DNA from: JAKPAM01 sp047601745
GTDB lineage: Bacteria; Pseudomonadota; Gammaproteobacteria; Burkholderiales; Burkholderiaceae_E
Reading direction: 5' to 3'
Assembly: GCA_047601745.1 (NCBI GenBank)
Contig: JASGIS010000001.1
Location: forward strand, 3,410,001-3,474,000
DNA length: 64,000 nt
Below the pieces are notes generated by a model. It made no database searches and was not told where the DNA came from. It saw only the letters and a program-made list of their open reading frames with translations. Positions 8,304-18,468 of this stretch are shown piece after piece. Made by a program: the position numbers and the translations under genes. Numbering within the stretch: the stretch's first letter is position 1; each line of letters opens with the position of its first letter.

Positions 8304-9152
8304 GTGAAGCACGTCGCGCGCAAGCGCTTCGGCCAGCACTTCCTGGCCGACCGATCGGTCATCCACGCGATCGTCGGCGCGATCGCGCCGCGCGACGGCG
8401 ACCGGCTGGTCGAGATCGGCCCGGGGCAGGCGGCGCTGACCGACGCGCTGCTCGAATGCGTCGCGCACTTGACGGCGATCGAGCTCGATCGCGACTTGGC
8501 GGCGTGGCTGCGCAAGCGATATGGGCCCGAGCGGTTGACGCTGATCGAGCAGGATGCGCTGCGGGTGGACTTCGGGGTGATTGCCGGCGGAGCCGAGGGG
8601 GCTGCCGACGCCGCCGGCACTGCCGGCGCGTTGCGCCTGGTCGGCAACCTGCCGTACAACATCTCGAGTCCGCTGCTCGTGCATCTGGTGCCGTACCGCG
8701 ATCGCGTCGTCGACCAGCACTTCATGCTGCAGAAGGAGGTCGTCGACCGGATCGTCGCTGGGCCTGGGCAGGCCGCTTATGGCCGGCTCGGCGTGCTGCT
8801 GCAGAATTACTACGACTGCGACGCGCTGTTCGATGTGCCGCCGGAGGCGTTCGATCCGCCGCCGCAGGTGGTGTCGGCGGTGCTGCGGATGCTGCCGCGT
8901 CGTGATGACGTGGGAGGGCAGGGCGGCGATGACTTTGGTGCGCCGCCGCTGGCTGCGCTCGAATCGCTGCTGGCGCAGGCGTTCGCGCAGCGGCGCAAGA
9001 TGCTGCGCAAGACGCTGATGCCGTGGCTGGCGGCGCGGGGGGTGGATGCGTCGATGCTGACGCCGACGGATCGGGCGGAGGATGTGCCGGTTGAGGTTTA
9101 TCGGCGGTTGGCTTGGGGGGTTAGTCGGGCTGGGGGGGAGCGGCGGATCTGA
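8304..9152 (+). CDS. rsmA: 16S rRNA dimethyladenosine transferase (KsgA)
   Basis: A 282-residue enzyme that dimethylates A1518 and A1519 of 16S rRNA during 30S assembly. The conserved start KRFGQHFLAD, SAM motif I VEIGPGQAALT (residues 36-46) and catalytic NLPYNISSP (115-123) are all visible. The start is a GTG 13 bases after the surA stop. No ATG fits, because ATG at 8287 runs into a stop after six codons. A short Gly/Ala-rich insertion (about 92-109) is unusual. The last 30 codons are unusually G-rich and rich in guanine runs, right at the border of the accessory island. Confidence 0.93.
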   Translation: MKHVARKRFGQHFLADRSVIHAIVGAIAPRDGDRLVEIGPGQAALTDALLECVAHLTAIELDRDLAAWLRKRYGPERLTLIEQDALRVDFGVIAGGAEGAADAAGTAGALRLVGNLPYNISSPLLVHLVPYRDRVVDQHFMLQKEVVDRIVAGPGQAAYGRLGVLLQNYYDCDALFDVPPEAFDPPPQVVSAVLRMLPRRDDVGGQGGDDFGAPPLAALESLLAQAFAQRRKMLRKTLMPWLAARGVDASMLTPTDRAEDVPVEVYRRLAWGVSRAGGERRI

Positions 9153-9868
9153 TCGCCGGGACGGTGTTCTCGATCTGGCAGAACTCGCCTGTTGCAGCCG
9201 GTTGTCCTGCACGGGCCTGCGACTTCTTGGCAGCGATAGCGGTCGGTCGTTGAGCCACTACGAACGATGACCCCAGCCTGAAGCAGTTCTCCAGAACGGC
9301 CAACTCGAGCCAGCCAAGAGCACTGATGCGGTCAACGTCAACTGGCGCGGATAGTCGAGACACCAGAGTCCGCGGTTGATGCCCACCCATGCCTGCATGG
9401 GCGCCACCGTGCATTCACACCGTGCATTCAATTACAGACCGCCTTTGCGCTGCCCATCAGAATGTCCCGAATCGGGGAACAGATGAACAACGTGAGGCGC
9501 GACGCAAGGGCCGGCACGAGGCATCAGCGAAGGTTCGCCTACCGGCACGTCCTCGATCGCTATCCAGGCGGTGTTCTGCAAGCAGTTCGAGGCCTTCGTC
9601 GCCGACTTCTATGACTCCGAGCTGCTGGCAATTGACGAGACCGTTGAAGGCCTCGTTGGCAGGCGCTGCGAGCGCTAGTCGGGCACCGATGCCTTCGGAA
9701 CACTGCAACGGCGCGCCACGCGGCTCATCGGGCAGATCACCGCTCAGAAGCTGGCCGCGTCCGCTTCATGAGGACGCTAGGGGCACTTTCGGGCAACTCA
9801 GTATGAATTAGAGAGGCCAGAGCCCGCCCGAGCTCTGTCGCCTGACATCGCAGCTGAATGTGGAAGGC
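9153..9868. other. Left end of the island, no confident gene
   Basis: About 700 bases with no open frame I can assign. A plus-strand segment near 9540-9676 reads like a protein fragment (FCKQFEAFVADFYDSELLAI) that ends in a TAG, followed in frame by RRATRLIGQITAQKLAA. It may be the eroded remnant of a gene. Minus-strand frames at 9121-9414 and 9457-9708 are open but have no recognisable motif or ribosome site. Confidence 0.4.
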
Positions 9869-12800
9869 TTAGACCGAGTAGCCGTTCTTCGCCGTCTTTA
9901 GGAGAGATTGCCCGTAGCTGATTGGCTGCTTGATCTGCCTGCTTGCGAACACGTTGATGGCCAGGGCCGGCTTCCCAAGGGCAGCGGTGAGCTGTTCGAG
10001 GCCTGCCGGCGTCAGAACGAGGTAGCAACCTTCGCCCCACAGAGACTCCGCATCGATGTCAACCGGGCCGGCGTCACGCCACCAATAGAGCTTTGCGACT
10101 ACAGATCCGCTCGCGTTGAGGAAGACGCTCGGTTCTTCGTCATGCGCGCGCCAACGCAGCCTCTTCATCCAGTTCGGGCACAACGCGAGCGGATAGGCCG
10201 CTGCGTCAAAGCCCATGTCCACAGAGCAAACAACTCGCCTTACCAGCGTTGGCGCCAGTTCATTGTCGAGGGCGACGTGCTGGCCTAGCCAGACAGCGAT
10301 GGGAAACGTGGCATAGCACTGGTCGAAGTCTTCCCTGTCAGTTTGTGCCGAGGGTGCTCGAAATCGGTAGAGGCAATGCTCTGACAGGAGTGGCTTGAAG
10401 ATTTTGATACGCGACACCTCAGCCACGACTTGGCCATCGTGGTGTGCCGGGAAGGACGCAACGTCGCTATCGACCTCGTCAACCCACTTCTTCTCTCGCT
10501 CGGACCAACTCGCATGTCGGTCAAACAGCGGCATGCGGATCCATTCGGGGCGCACTTGCGGGAACTTCAGCGGCCGAGGCGGAAGAGGGCAACCCAAACG
10601 CTCCAACAGCGTCTGCCTGTCGCGGCCGTTCAGCTTGCCTGCCAGCCGCAGTTCTCCCGCGACGTGGCGAAGGGCGGTAATGGCAATGTAGGCATGGGGC
10701 TTCAGGTATGTGATCTGCATGTCGAGGGCGCGAAGCTGAGCCTCAAGCCTTTTGACACCAGAAGTCCCGAATGCCTCAAGTCCGCCCCAATCTTGGATGA
10801 GCATCGCTGCGCGCCGGCGGATTGTCATCTCGTCGACGCCTGCCGCCTGCGCAAGATGCTGTGCTGTCGAGCGCAGCATCTGGGTCCAGCCAAGCGGCGA
10901 CTCGACTCGCATCGCACCAGTTCTCTCGTCCTTGAAGGCATGGTCGCCCTCTGAGAGGGCCTCCAGTTCGAGGCTATAGAAGAGCGGCAGTGGCTTCGCG
11001 TCCATGGAGACTGCCACCCCCCACCGATGCGACAAGAGCGCGGCTGACTCTGCTACCGAAATATCGCGGTGACTGACCAACGCAACCACGGCAGTGTCCA
11101 GATCGGGTGCAAGGCCCGCGCTGTCAACAGCCAGCAGCGTTCCGAGCGCGTGCAGGGGGGCATCGGAATCGCCGGTTAGAAGTCGCCGCATAAGGGACTT
11201 GAACAAAGCTTGACCGTGTCCGGCTTGCCCTGCCAAGCGCAGCGTGCAGTTGCGTGCGTGTCGCTGAACTTCGGCAACGGGCAGCCGATAGGCAAAGTGC
11301 AGCAAGTCCTCCAGAAGATCCGTGTCGCTGAGCGGTAGCTCGCTCGGCTGGAATGACCGTCCCAGCTGGAACTCGCGAGTGCAGGCCATCTGCTCCTCAA
11401 GCAGCGACCAGATGGCCGGCCAGTCCGGCGTCGCGCTGATTACTGGCAATATCGAATCCAGCTCTATCAGCAGCGACTGGGTACTCTCCTCACCCGCCGT
11501 CACTGAATCGACGATGTTCTCGAAGGCGACAGGGGACGTGGATGGCCCCTCCAAGAGCTTCTTCGCCTCGAAGTAGAGGAACTTGCCGCCGCCCATCCAT
11601 TGGCTCCAGGAACTCCAGGGGTCCTTGCTTGTCTCGTAGCCCTGAATCAGCTTCTTGGCGTACTCAACCTCACCCGCCGCAGCCAACCGCTTCGCCATCA
11701 GGAAGCGGCAGCGCGCGTCGTCCCGCAAGACCTGCCAACGCTTAAACATCCTCTGCACCAGATGAAGCGGAGCTTTCTCGGCCAGATCTCTGAAACGGTA
11801 GGGGGCGTTGTAGTCCAGCTTGTCGCCATCCGCTTCAAACGCGCGCTCAAGCTCCTCAAGAGTGGCCTCCGAGTCGTACTTGCTGGGCGTAGGCGAGTGT
11901 CGAGGTTCCGGCGCTTCTGACATCCATCGGGCTACAGCGTCTTCAAGCTCCGTGGACGAGAACCCATGTCTTCCGGCCGCGGTGCGAAGGCGCTGGAGCA
12001 GTCCGACCCTCTCGTGTGCTCTGCTGGCTACCTCAATCGCCCTCAATAGCATCAGCGTGAGCGGCTCAATCTGGCCTGGGCCTGCGGCGTCGGCGGCGAT
12101 GTCGATGAAGTCGCCGATGTGGTACGGATCCCGGTAGTACGGTTCCATGTAGAACGGTAAGCAAAGCCCGCACCAGACGGTAGCGCAAGGCAAGACGAGG
12201 TCAGGGCTTCGCCGGACCATCCCCGTCATGAGTAGGTCGACGCGGTTCGGCCAGCCAATCAGATGCCAATCCGCCAGTGTCTTTGACACCTCGAAGCCGA
12301 AGCGAGGCCCGACCTGCATCGCTTCTTCAATGAGCGACATCGTCAGGCGATGCGCGGCCGACGACCCTTCCGTTTCGGTCATGCCGCCGACCTGGCGCAT
12401 CAAGTTTGAGATCCGCTTGATACGGCTCTCCGGGTCAGCGGTGTTCGCAAGGACCAGGATGTCTCGCCAGATTGCGTACTGCGGGTCTTTTTTGGGAGCC
12501 AGCGCGTAGCCAAGGCATTGCTCGGGAACTGTCGCCAGCAACTGTTTCGCCCGTTCTACGTCCCCGACCGTAGCCAACGCGATGGACAGATCCGCCAACC
12601 CGTCAATCTGTTCGCTCGGCGTGCTCTCTTGAAGCTCCGTCACGAGGGCGTCGAGCCGACCGACGGCCCCCGCGCGGTCACCGTCAACCCGATACGCATC
12701 GACGGCCAACCGGCGCCGCAGGTAGGCAGTACCCCTCAGCATCGATGAGGCGATGGCTGCGTCAATTTCTCGAAGTACGGCGCGGTACTCATCCTCGCCA

Positions 12801-15800
12801 CATTTGGCGCCGAGCGTAAGCAGCGCTTGCGCCAGCACCGGGATCGCTTTGAAGGCCTGCTGGATCCGATATGACTCGCTACCGGCTTCTGATGTCAGAC
12901 GTAGCACGTACCCAAGGGCAACGCGGGCTTCGGCCTGGATGCTGCCAGCCTGCACGGTCGCGTTGTCGACAGCGGCGCGACCTAGAAGCACGCCTATCGT
13001 CGACGCGTGCTGCTGGAACGGATGAAGGAAGGAGTGTTTCGACGGTGTCGCGCTTGGCAGCGGCTTGTTGAGCAGGGTGCAAAGCCTCGCGTGATGCATC
13101 ACCGCGCCGACCAGATCGCCCAGCCCAGCCAGGTCCGTCTCGTCGTCGCACATGGAGATCATCGGTGCGACCAACTTGTCGAACAGGGCCTCGGCTAGGT
13201 CACGACGGCCAGCTTGGAATGCAATCAGTGCTATACGGCGGCGGTAGCCGTTGGGCACCACTCCGAAGCCAGGAAGGGCGGCAGCGGCGCCAAACAGGTC
13301 AAGCGCTTGCGCGACGTCGCCACGCCGACTTGCCACAAGCCCTGCGTGAACCATCACAGACGGCTTGTCTTCGTCGGCTACCCCGAGCTCGCTGCAGAGT
13401 TCTTGTGGATCGGTTCCAAGCTTCTGAAGGAGCATCGCCTCTGCGGCTTTCCTCCTCAAATACCGGCGCAGCGCGGCGACAGTTTCTGGATCCAGCTTTT
13501 CGGGCTGGCGTAGCCCCTCTGCGGCGAGGTGATCAATCGCTGTCTGAACCTGCTCGGTGTCTCGGAAATGGATGGCGCGCCTTGCCCACCTCTCGAATTC
13601 CTTGATGTTGTGGTCGTGCCCGTGGTTCTGGAACTTGGATGTATGGAGCTGCGATAGTGGCTCGAGGCTTTCAAATAGCTCCTTTGCGCGTTCGGAGTCG
13701 CCTCGCGCCAACAGGGCGTCGACAACCTCGTAGCCCTGGTTGGGGAAGTACTGCACGAAAGAGAGGGCCGAATCAATGTCCCCGACCGCCAGCATCGCCA
13801 GCGGAAGCTGGTTGGCATACTCAAGGGCTGTTTCGCGCCTGTCCACTTCGTCACGACACAGCAGCAGTCGTGTGAAGACGGTCGCATCGTGCGTTCCACG
13901 CACTGCTAGCAGAGCCAGCCGGATATCGGCGTGGATCTCGGCAATAGAACGCCCGTCAGCCAGTTGCCGCCTGAAGTGAGCGGGCATCGCCAGCGCAAGT
14001 ACATCGGCACCGTCGCCGGCACGTGCGCGATAGCGCAGCTCAAGCCACCGCTGCGCCGATTCGTACGGCGCGTTCTTCGCCAACTCGGCGAGGTCGCGGT
14101 ACGCGCGCTGGGAATATTCGGCGTCGACGCTTCCGAGGCGGGTTCGCGGTTGAGCGATGACGAACAGCCTGAAGCTGTTGTGGAAGACGCTCCATCCCTG
14201 GGGTGAACTGCGGAGCAGGTGCCGTGCAACGACTAGGGCGCGCTCAATCGCGGACTCCTTGACCACCGTGGCCAGCAGCCGCAGGTCCATGGGCGCCTCG
14301 GCCCGGGCGATGAAGCCCAGCACGTCCATGGCATCGCTGTCGCTTGCGATTTCGCGCCAGGCGGCGGTATATACGGTCTCAATGTCGCCGTCGAACGGCA
14401 TCGCGCCACTGAGCAGGTGCTTGCGGCCGACTTCGTCCGCGTGCATCAACGCCTGAATCAAGTAGCGCGTTGCCAGCGGGTGGCCATGTGTGAGCTTGCT
14501 CAGTTCCAATCGCGGAATGTCGGCAGGCAGGCCAAGCGCATCCGCCATCCGGGCGACCTCCTCGCGGCCGAGGGGGTTCATGAGGACCAGCCGCTCGCTC
14601 TTCTCCGCTTGTTCCTTAACAGCGGGCTTCAGATTCGCGAGATCCAGCCGCTGCGTGCCGAGGACGAACACAACCCCGTTCGGGATGGCCGCGGGAAGAG
14701 GTAGCTCGCCCAGCAGCGAATTGGTCGGCCGCTCTTCGCGGGGCACATGGTCGAGCCCGTCGACGACGATGATCGTTCGGATCCCGTCGCGGTCGAAGCG
14801 TTCCCCAGCCTGCCGCACCAGGACGCCGAACTGTTCGCGTCGCTCATGCAGCGAGTCATCGCGAAGACGCAGTCCAATCAAACCGCTGTTGCGCAGCTGC
14901 GTGCCGACATCGGTCAGAAAATTATCGGCCTCTCCACGACCCACGCCTTGGGCAGCGCCCGGCACGTACGCCAGGTAGCGGACGAGCCGGATATTTGCTT
15001 CGGTGGCCAGCGCCACCTGTAGGAGGGTGGATTTCCCGGAGCCAGGCGGACCTATGAGTGAGACGTAGCCCTGGCCGGTGGTTTGCAGCGCGGCCAGTAG
15101 CTTGACCTCAGTGTTGCGGTTGCGCTGGACATAGGCGCCGACTGGGAACCGATGGATGAGCAGCGTCTTGGCGGGATCGCGCCAGCCAAGCTCACGAAGC
15201 AGCTCGTCACGCGTCCACCTGTCCTTGTCGCGTGCGTCGGCGACCAGCTTGGGCAGTACGCTGGCAATCTCGGATGCCTGTCGCGCCTGCTCGGCGTTCA
15301 GCTTGTGCGACTGGATGAAGTCCGCCGCAGGTCCGTACACCACACGGAGGTTGTGCAAGAACTGTTCGAAGTCGCCATCACTTAGGCCAGCTTCCCGGCG
15401 CAGGTGATCGATCAGGCGGCTCCATTCCGGCGTGTACCAATCCGTCAGCGACCGATTTTCATGCCGCTGGAACTCTTCAAGAAATGCCGCGCTGTGGGGC
15501 ACCGGGCCGTCGCCTGGCTTGTCAGTAGTCGATGGGAAGTCGTTGATGACCAAGCGAATCTCGATACGGCTTCCCGGGTTGTCCTTGCGCAGGCATTGCC
15601 AAGCATGAACCAGAGGCTTCCAAAGGCCGTTGGCGCCAGTAAACAGCGTCTCAACAGTGAAGGTCCCCGGGAACTTGGACGTCTTGAACTGGTAGCCGAC
15701 CACCAATCCATCGAAGCCGAGTACCAGGTCGTCGGCAATACCCGCGTTGCGGTCGGCGAGGCCGATCCAGAGCAGCTCGTCGCGCTCGAGCGCTGCGTAG

Positions 15801-16027
15801 ATGGCAGCGCCCGCCCGCTCATACTGGCCAATATATCCACGGAGTGCTCGGCGTTCGCCTTCCGCCGGAGCCGTTGCAGGAGCTGCAGCGGTGGGCGGAT
15901 TCGGTTTCTTGGGCTTTTTTGGGGCCATGGAATTGAATTGGATAGTTCGTGCCAACTTGAACCAAGGGAACGGCTTCAGCATCACTCCCGGTGCGTCCAG
16001 CACCAGAGGGGCATGCTGCTGACTCAT
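9869..16027 (-). CDS. Giant STAND NTPase with N-terminal nuclease-like domain, candidate antiviral sensor
   Basis: A 2052-residue protein. Residues about 60-165 look like a PD-(D/E)xK/Cap4-type nuclease domain: AGIADDLVLGFDGLVVGYQFK supplies an acidic pair (D99, D100) and a Q113-x-K115 motif. A STAND/NACHT-type ATPase follows, with Walker A GPPGSGKS (326-333) and Walker B IIVVDGLDH (419-427). From about residue 650 to the end it is alpha-helical solenoid-like sequence with TPR character. This nuclease-NTPase-solenoid order is that of Avs (AVAST) antiphage proteins, which sense phage proteins and then degrade DNA. The function is inferred from architecture only. The start is uncertain: none of Met1, Met16 or Met34 (15928) has a well-placed ribosome site, and the Lys/Pro-rich stretch after Met34 may be the true N-terminus. 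Base composition is lower in GC than the flanking core genes. Confidence 0.7.
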   Translation of the reverse strand: MSQQHAPLVLDAPGVMLKPFPWFKLARTIQFNSMAPKKPKKPNPPTAAAPATAPAEGERRALRGYIGQYERAGAAIYAALERDELLWIGLADRNAGIADDLVLGFDGLVVGYQFKTSKFPGTFTVETLFTGANGLWKPLVHAWQCLRKDNPGSRIEIRLVINDFPSTTDKPGDGPVPHSAAFLEEFQRHENRSLTDWYTPEWSRLIDHLRREAGLSDGDFEQFLHNLRVVYGPAADFIQSHKLNAEQARQASEIASVLPKLVADARDKDRWTRDELLRELGWRDPAKTLLIHRFPVGAYVQRNRNTEVKLLAALQTTGQGYVSLIGPPGSGKSTLLQVALATEANIRLVRYLAYVPGAAQGVGRGEADNFLTDVGTQLRNSGLIGLRLRDDSLHERREQFGVLVRQAGERFDRDGIRTIIVVDGLDHVPREERPTNSLLGELPLPAAIPNGVVFVLGTQRLDLANLKPAVKEQAEKSERLVLMNPLGREEVARMADALGLPADIPRLELSKLTHGHPLATRYLIQALMHADEVGRKHLLSGAMPFDGDIETVYTAAWREIASDSDAMDVLGFIARAEAPMDLRLLATVVKESAIERALVVARHLLRSSPQGWSVFHNSFRLFVIAQPRTRLGSVDAEYSQRAYRDLAELAKNAPYESAQRWLELRYRARAGDGADVLALAMPAHFRRQLADGRSIAEIHADIRLALLAVRGTHDATVFTRLLLCRDEVDRRETALEYANQLPLAMLAVGDIDSALSFVQYFPNQGYEVVDALLARGDSERAKELFESLEPLSQLHTSKFQNHGHDHNIKEFERWARRAIHFRDTEQVQTAIDHLAAEGLRQPEKLDPETVAALRRYLRRKAAEAMLLQKLGTDPQELCSELGVADEDKPSVMVHAGLVASRRGDVAQALDLFGAAAALPGFGVVPNGYRRRIALIAFQAGRRDLAEALFDKLVAPMISMCDDETDLAGLGDLVGAVMHHARLCTLLNKPLPSATPSKHSFLHPFQQHASTIGVLLGRAAVDNATVQAGSIQAEARVALGYVLRLTSEAGSESYRIQQAFKAIPVLAQALLTLGAKCGEDEYRAVLREIDAAIASSMLRGTAYLRRRLAVDAYRVDGDRAGAVGRLDALVTELQESTPSEQIDGLADLSIALATVGDVERAKQLLATVPEQCLGYALAPKKDPQYAIWRDILVLANTADPESRIKRISNLMRQVGGMTETEGSSAAHRLTMSLIEEAMQVGPRFGFEVSKTLADWHLIGWPNRVDLLMTGMVRRSPDLVLPCATVWCGLCLPFYMEPYYRDPYHIGDFIDIAADAAGPGQIEPLTLMLLRAIEVASRAHERVGLLQRLRTAAGRHGFSSTELEDAVARWMSEAPEPRHSPTPSKYDSEATLEELERAFEADGDKLDYNAPYRFRDLAEKAPLHLVQRMFKRWQVLRDDARCRFLMAKRLAAAGEVEYAKKLIQGYETSKDPWSSWSQWMGGGKFLYFEAKKLLEGPSTSPVAFENIVDSVTAGEESTQSLLIELDSILPVISATPDWPAIWSLLEEQMACTREFQLGRSFQPSELPLSDTDLLEDLLHFAYRLPVAEVQRHARNCTLRLAGQAGHGQALFKSLMRRLLTGDSDAPLHALGTLLAVDSAGLAPDLDTAVVALVSHRDISVAESAALLSHRWGVAVSMDAKPLPLFYSLELEALSEGDHAFKDERTGAMRVESPLGWTQMLRSTAQHLAQAAGVDEMTIRRRAAMLIQDWGGLEAFGTSGVKRLEAQLRALDMQITYLKPHAYIAITALRHVAGELRLAGKLNGRDRQTLLERLGCPLPPRPLKFPQVRPEWIRMPLFDRHASWSEREKKWVDEVDSDVASFPAHHDGQVVAEVSRIKIFKPLLSEHCLYRFRAPSAQTDREDFDQCYATFPIAVWLGQHVALDNELAPTLVRRVVCSVDMGFDAAAYPLALCPNWMKRLRWRAHDEEPSVFLNASGSVVAKLYWWRDAGPVDIDAESLWGEGCYLVLTPAGLEQLTAALGKPALAINVFASRQIKQPISYGQSLLKTAKNGYSV

Positions 16028-16281
16028 CGAACGCCGTTCTGCGACAAAGTATGGCCTGCGCCGATCGCAGCGGTCATTCGAGAGCTCGATCGTGAATGAC
16101 TCTGTTCGGTCTGAAGCGGGCTGACCGGAAGGCGGCTACGCAGCGCTCTCGGTCGGTCGGCGTCGTTCGTCCTGTGCCCGGTGATGGGCTCATTCCAGTC
16201 ATAGGGGGGGAGCTGGAGCATGGCCTGAGCGACCGGTCACTAGGCTGGTGTCGTGTTGCCTCACGTAATTCTGTTACCGGG

Positions 16282-16296
16282 TGTCAGGCGACACCG
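16282..16296. repeat. Left terminal inverted repeat of the IS21-family element
   Basis: TGTCAGGCGACACCG at the left boundary pairs with the inverted sequence ending TTGACA at 18469-18483 (13 of 15 positions match). The CCGGG target duplication abuts it at 16277-16281. Confidence 0.88.
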
Positions 16297-16354
16297 TAAA
16301 TTGCCCCCCTAGCGACACGAGGAACTGCCCCCCTCGTTCGCAAGGAGGCCATCG

Positions 16355-17635
16355 TTGGAAACGAAGCACATCGAGGTGAATCCTGTGCGCCGTGTGGTTT
16401 GCGGAGTGCAGGAGATGTTGGAGCCGGAAGCGGTCACGACGATCGTACGGTTGGGGCAATCGGGCTGGGGTGCGAAGCGGATTGCGAGAGCGCTGGGCAT
16501 CGCGCGCAACACGGTGCGACGGTATCTGAACGCGGGCGGGCCGGTGGCGTACCGACAGCCGCAGCGCGCCAGCGTGCTGGGCGGTCACGAAGCTTGGCTG
16601 CGGGAGCGTTTTCTGCAGCACCGGGGCAACTGCGACGTAGTACGTCAGCAGTTGAGCAAGGAATTGGGGATCGAGACGAGCCTGCGCACGGTCGAGCGCG
16701 CATGCCGAGGGTTCCGCCAGGAACTCGAAGCGAGCCGTCGTGCAACGATCCGCTTCGAGACCGCGCCGGGCGAGCAGATGCAGATCGACTTCGGCCAGAC
16801 GCGTGTGCTGATCGGCGGCGAGTCGGTGCGGGTGTTCCTGTTCGTGGCGACGCTGGGCTATTCGCGCCGGGGGTTTGCCTGTGCATTCCGGCACGAGCGC
16901 CAGAGCGCGTGGTTCGCCGGGATCGAGGCCGCGTTTGCCCATGTCGGCGGGCGACCGCAGACACTGCTCATCGACAACGCCAAGGCGCTGGTCGACAAGC
17001 ACGACACGCAGACGCGCCAGGTCCGGCTCAACAGCCGCTTCGAGGCGTTCTGCCGGCACTGGGATCTCCGGGCCAAGGCGTGCGCGCCGTTTCGGGCCCG
17101 CACCAAGGGCAAGACCGAGAACGGCGTAGGCTACGTGAAGAAGAACGCGATCGCCGGTCACGCCTTCGAGAGCTGGGCAGCGATGGAGGCGCATCTGGCG
17201 CGCTGGCAGCGCGAGGTGGCCGATGTGCGCATCCACGGTACGACGGGCGTCACGCCCGCCGAGCGCTTCGAGCTGGAGCGCGCGCATCTGCGTCCGGTCG
17301 CCGGGATCGCCCCCTTTCTGCAGGTGCGCGAACTCGTGCGCCGGGTTAATGCCGAGGGCTGCATCGAGCTCGACACCAACGCCTACAGCGTGCCGTGGCG
17401 GCTGATCGGCGAGACGGTGACGGTCCTCGTCAGCACCGACACCGTGGTGCTCGAGTACGCCGGCGAGGAAGTGGCCCGCCATGCGGAACTCGCGGGCACT
17501 CGAGGGCGTAGCATCGAACGCAATCACCTGTTGGGTGGGTCGCCGCCGCCGGCCCAGATCGAGGCGGCGCCGCCCACCGATGCGCTGCTGCGTCCGTTGG
17601 CCGAGTACGAAGCCCTCGTCGGAGGAAGCTGGTGA
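16355..17635 (+). CDS. istA: IS21-family transposase IstA
   Basis: A 426-residue DDE transposase. A helix-turn-helix near residues 36-58 (GWGAKRIARALGIARNTVRR) precedes the catalytic core with D145 (MQIDFGQ), D207 (LLIDNAK) and E255 (KGKTENGVGYVKKN). The start is a TTG at 16355, backed by aaggagg six bases upstream. The stop overlaps the istB start. All catalytic residues are present, so the enzyme is probably functional. Confidence 0.93.
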   Translation: METKHIEVNPVRRVVCGVQEMLEPEAVTTIVRLGQSGWGAKRIARALGIARNTVRRYLNAGGPVAYRQPQRASVLGGHEAWLRERFLQHRGNCDVVRQQLSKELGIETSLRTVERACRGFRQELEASRRATIRFETAPGEQMQIDFGQTRVLIGGESVRVFLFVATLGYSRRGFACAFRHERQSAWFAGIEAAFAHVGGRPQTLLIDNAKALVDKHDTQTRQVRLNSRFEAFCRHWDLRAKACAPFRARTKGKTENGVGYVKKNAIAGHAFESWAAMEAHLARWQREVADVRIHGTTGVTPAERFELERAHLRPVAGIAPFLQVRELVRRVNAEGCIELDTNAYSVPWRLIGETVTVLVSTDTVVLEYAGEEVARHAELAGTRGRSIERNHLLGGSPPPAQIEAAPPTDALLRPLAEYEALVGGSW

Positions 17636-18423
17636 TGCTCGATACCGAACGACTCGACGAATTGCTCACCCGGCTGCGGCTCACGGCGATACGCGACCAG
17701 CTCGACAGCCTGCTCGACGAAGCCAGTCGGGCGCAGATGACACTGCGCGAAGCGCTACTGTTCCTGGCTGAGCGCGAGGTCGCCCGGCGCGACACGCGGC
17801 GCATCCAGATGGGCATGAAGCTCGCCCGCTTCCCGTGTGTGCGCACGCTCGAAGGCTTCGACTTCGACGCGCAGCCCTCGATCGATCCGGGGCAGATCCG
17901 GGATCTCGCCACCGGTCGCTGGATCGGCCACGGCCAGGCGCTGCTGCTGCTCGGTCCGCCCGGCGTGGGCAAGACGCACCTGGCGGTCGCACTCGGGCGC
18001 GAAGCGGTTGATCGCGGCTATACGGTGCTCTTCACTTCGGCAGCGGCGCTGATGGCCGGGCTCACGAAGGCGCTCGCCGACGGGCGGCTCGAGGAGAAAC
18101 TGTTGCAGCTCTCGAAGCCCAAGCTGTTGATCATCGATGAACTCGGGTACCTACCGCTCGAGCCGGCCGCTGCGCACCTGTTCTTCCAACTGGTGTCACG
18201 GCGCTACGAGCGGGCCAGCATGTTGATCACCAGCAACCGACCGGTCGGCGAATGGGGGCAGGTGTTCGGCGACGCGGTCGCCGCCACCGCCATCCTCGAT
18301 CGATTGCTGCACCACAGCCAGGTCGTTACGATCCGGGGCGACAGCTACCGGCTGCGCGACAAGCGCCGCAGCGGCCTTCTGCGGAAGGCCGCTGCCCCCA
18401 CCCCGATCACGTCGGAGAGTTGA
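17632..18423 (+). CDS. istB: IS21-family ATPase helper IstB
   Basis: A 263-residue AAA+ ATPase that acts with IstA in target selection and strand transfer. Walker A GPPGVGKT is at 108-115 and Walker B LLIIDELG around D169-E170. The frame can start at GTG 17632 or at ATG 17635. A ggagga ribosome site eight bases before the ATG favours the latter. It is translationally coupled to istA. Confidence 0.93.
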   Translation: MMLDTERLDELLTRLRLTAIRDQLDSLLDEASRAQMTLREALLFLAEREVARRDTRRIQMGMKLARFPCVRTLEGFDFDAQPSIDPGQIRDLATGRWIGHGQALLLLGPPGVGKTHLAVALGREAVDRGYTVLFTSAAALMAGLTKALADGRLEEKLLQLSKPKLLIIDELGYLPLEPAAAHLFFQLVSRRYERASMLITSNRPVGEWGQVFGDAVAATAILDRLLHHSQVVTIRGDSYRLRDKRRSGLLRKAAAPTPITSES

Positions 18424-18468
18424 TTAACCCAGGGGAGCAATTCCAGATGTCGTCAGGGGGTTAAATCT

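Noticed and set aside
9389..9811. 140-codon plus-strand frame at the left island end
   Set aside because: Ser/Arg/Pro-rich text with no motif or ribosome site; another frame in the same place reads more like a protein remnant.
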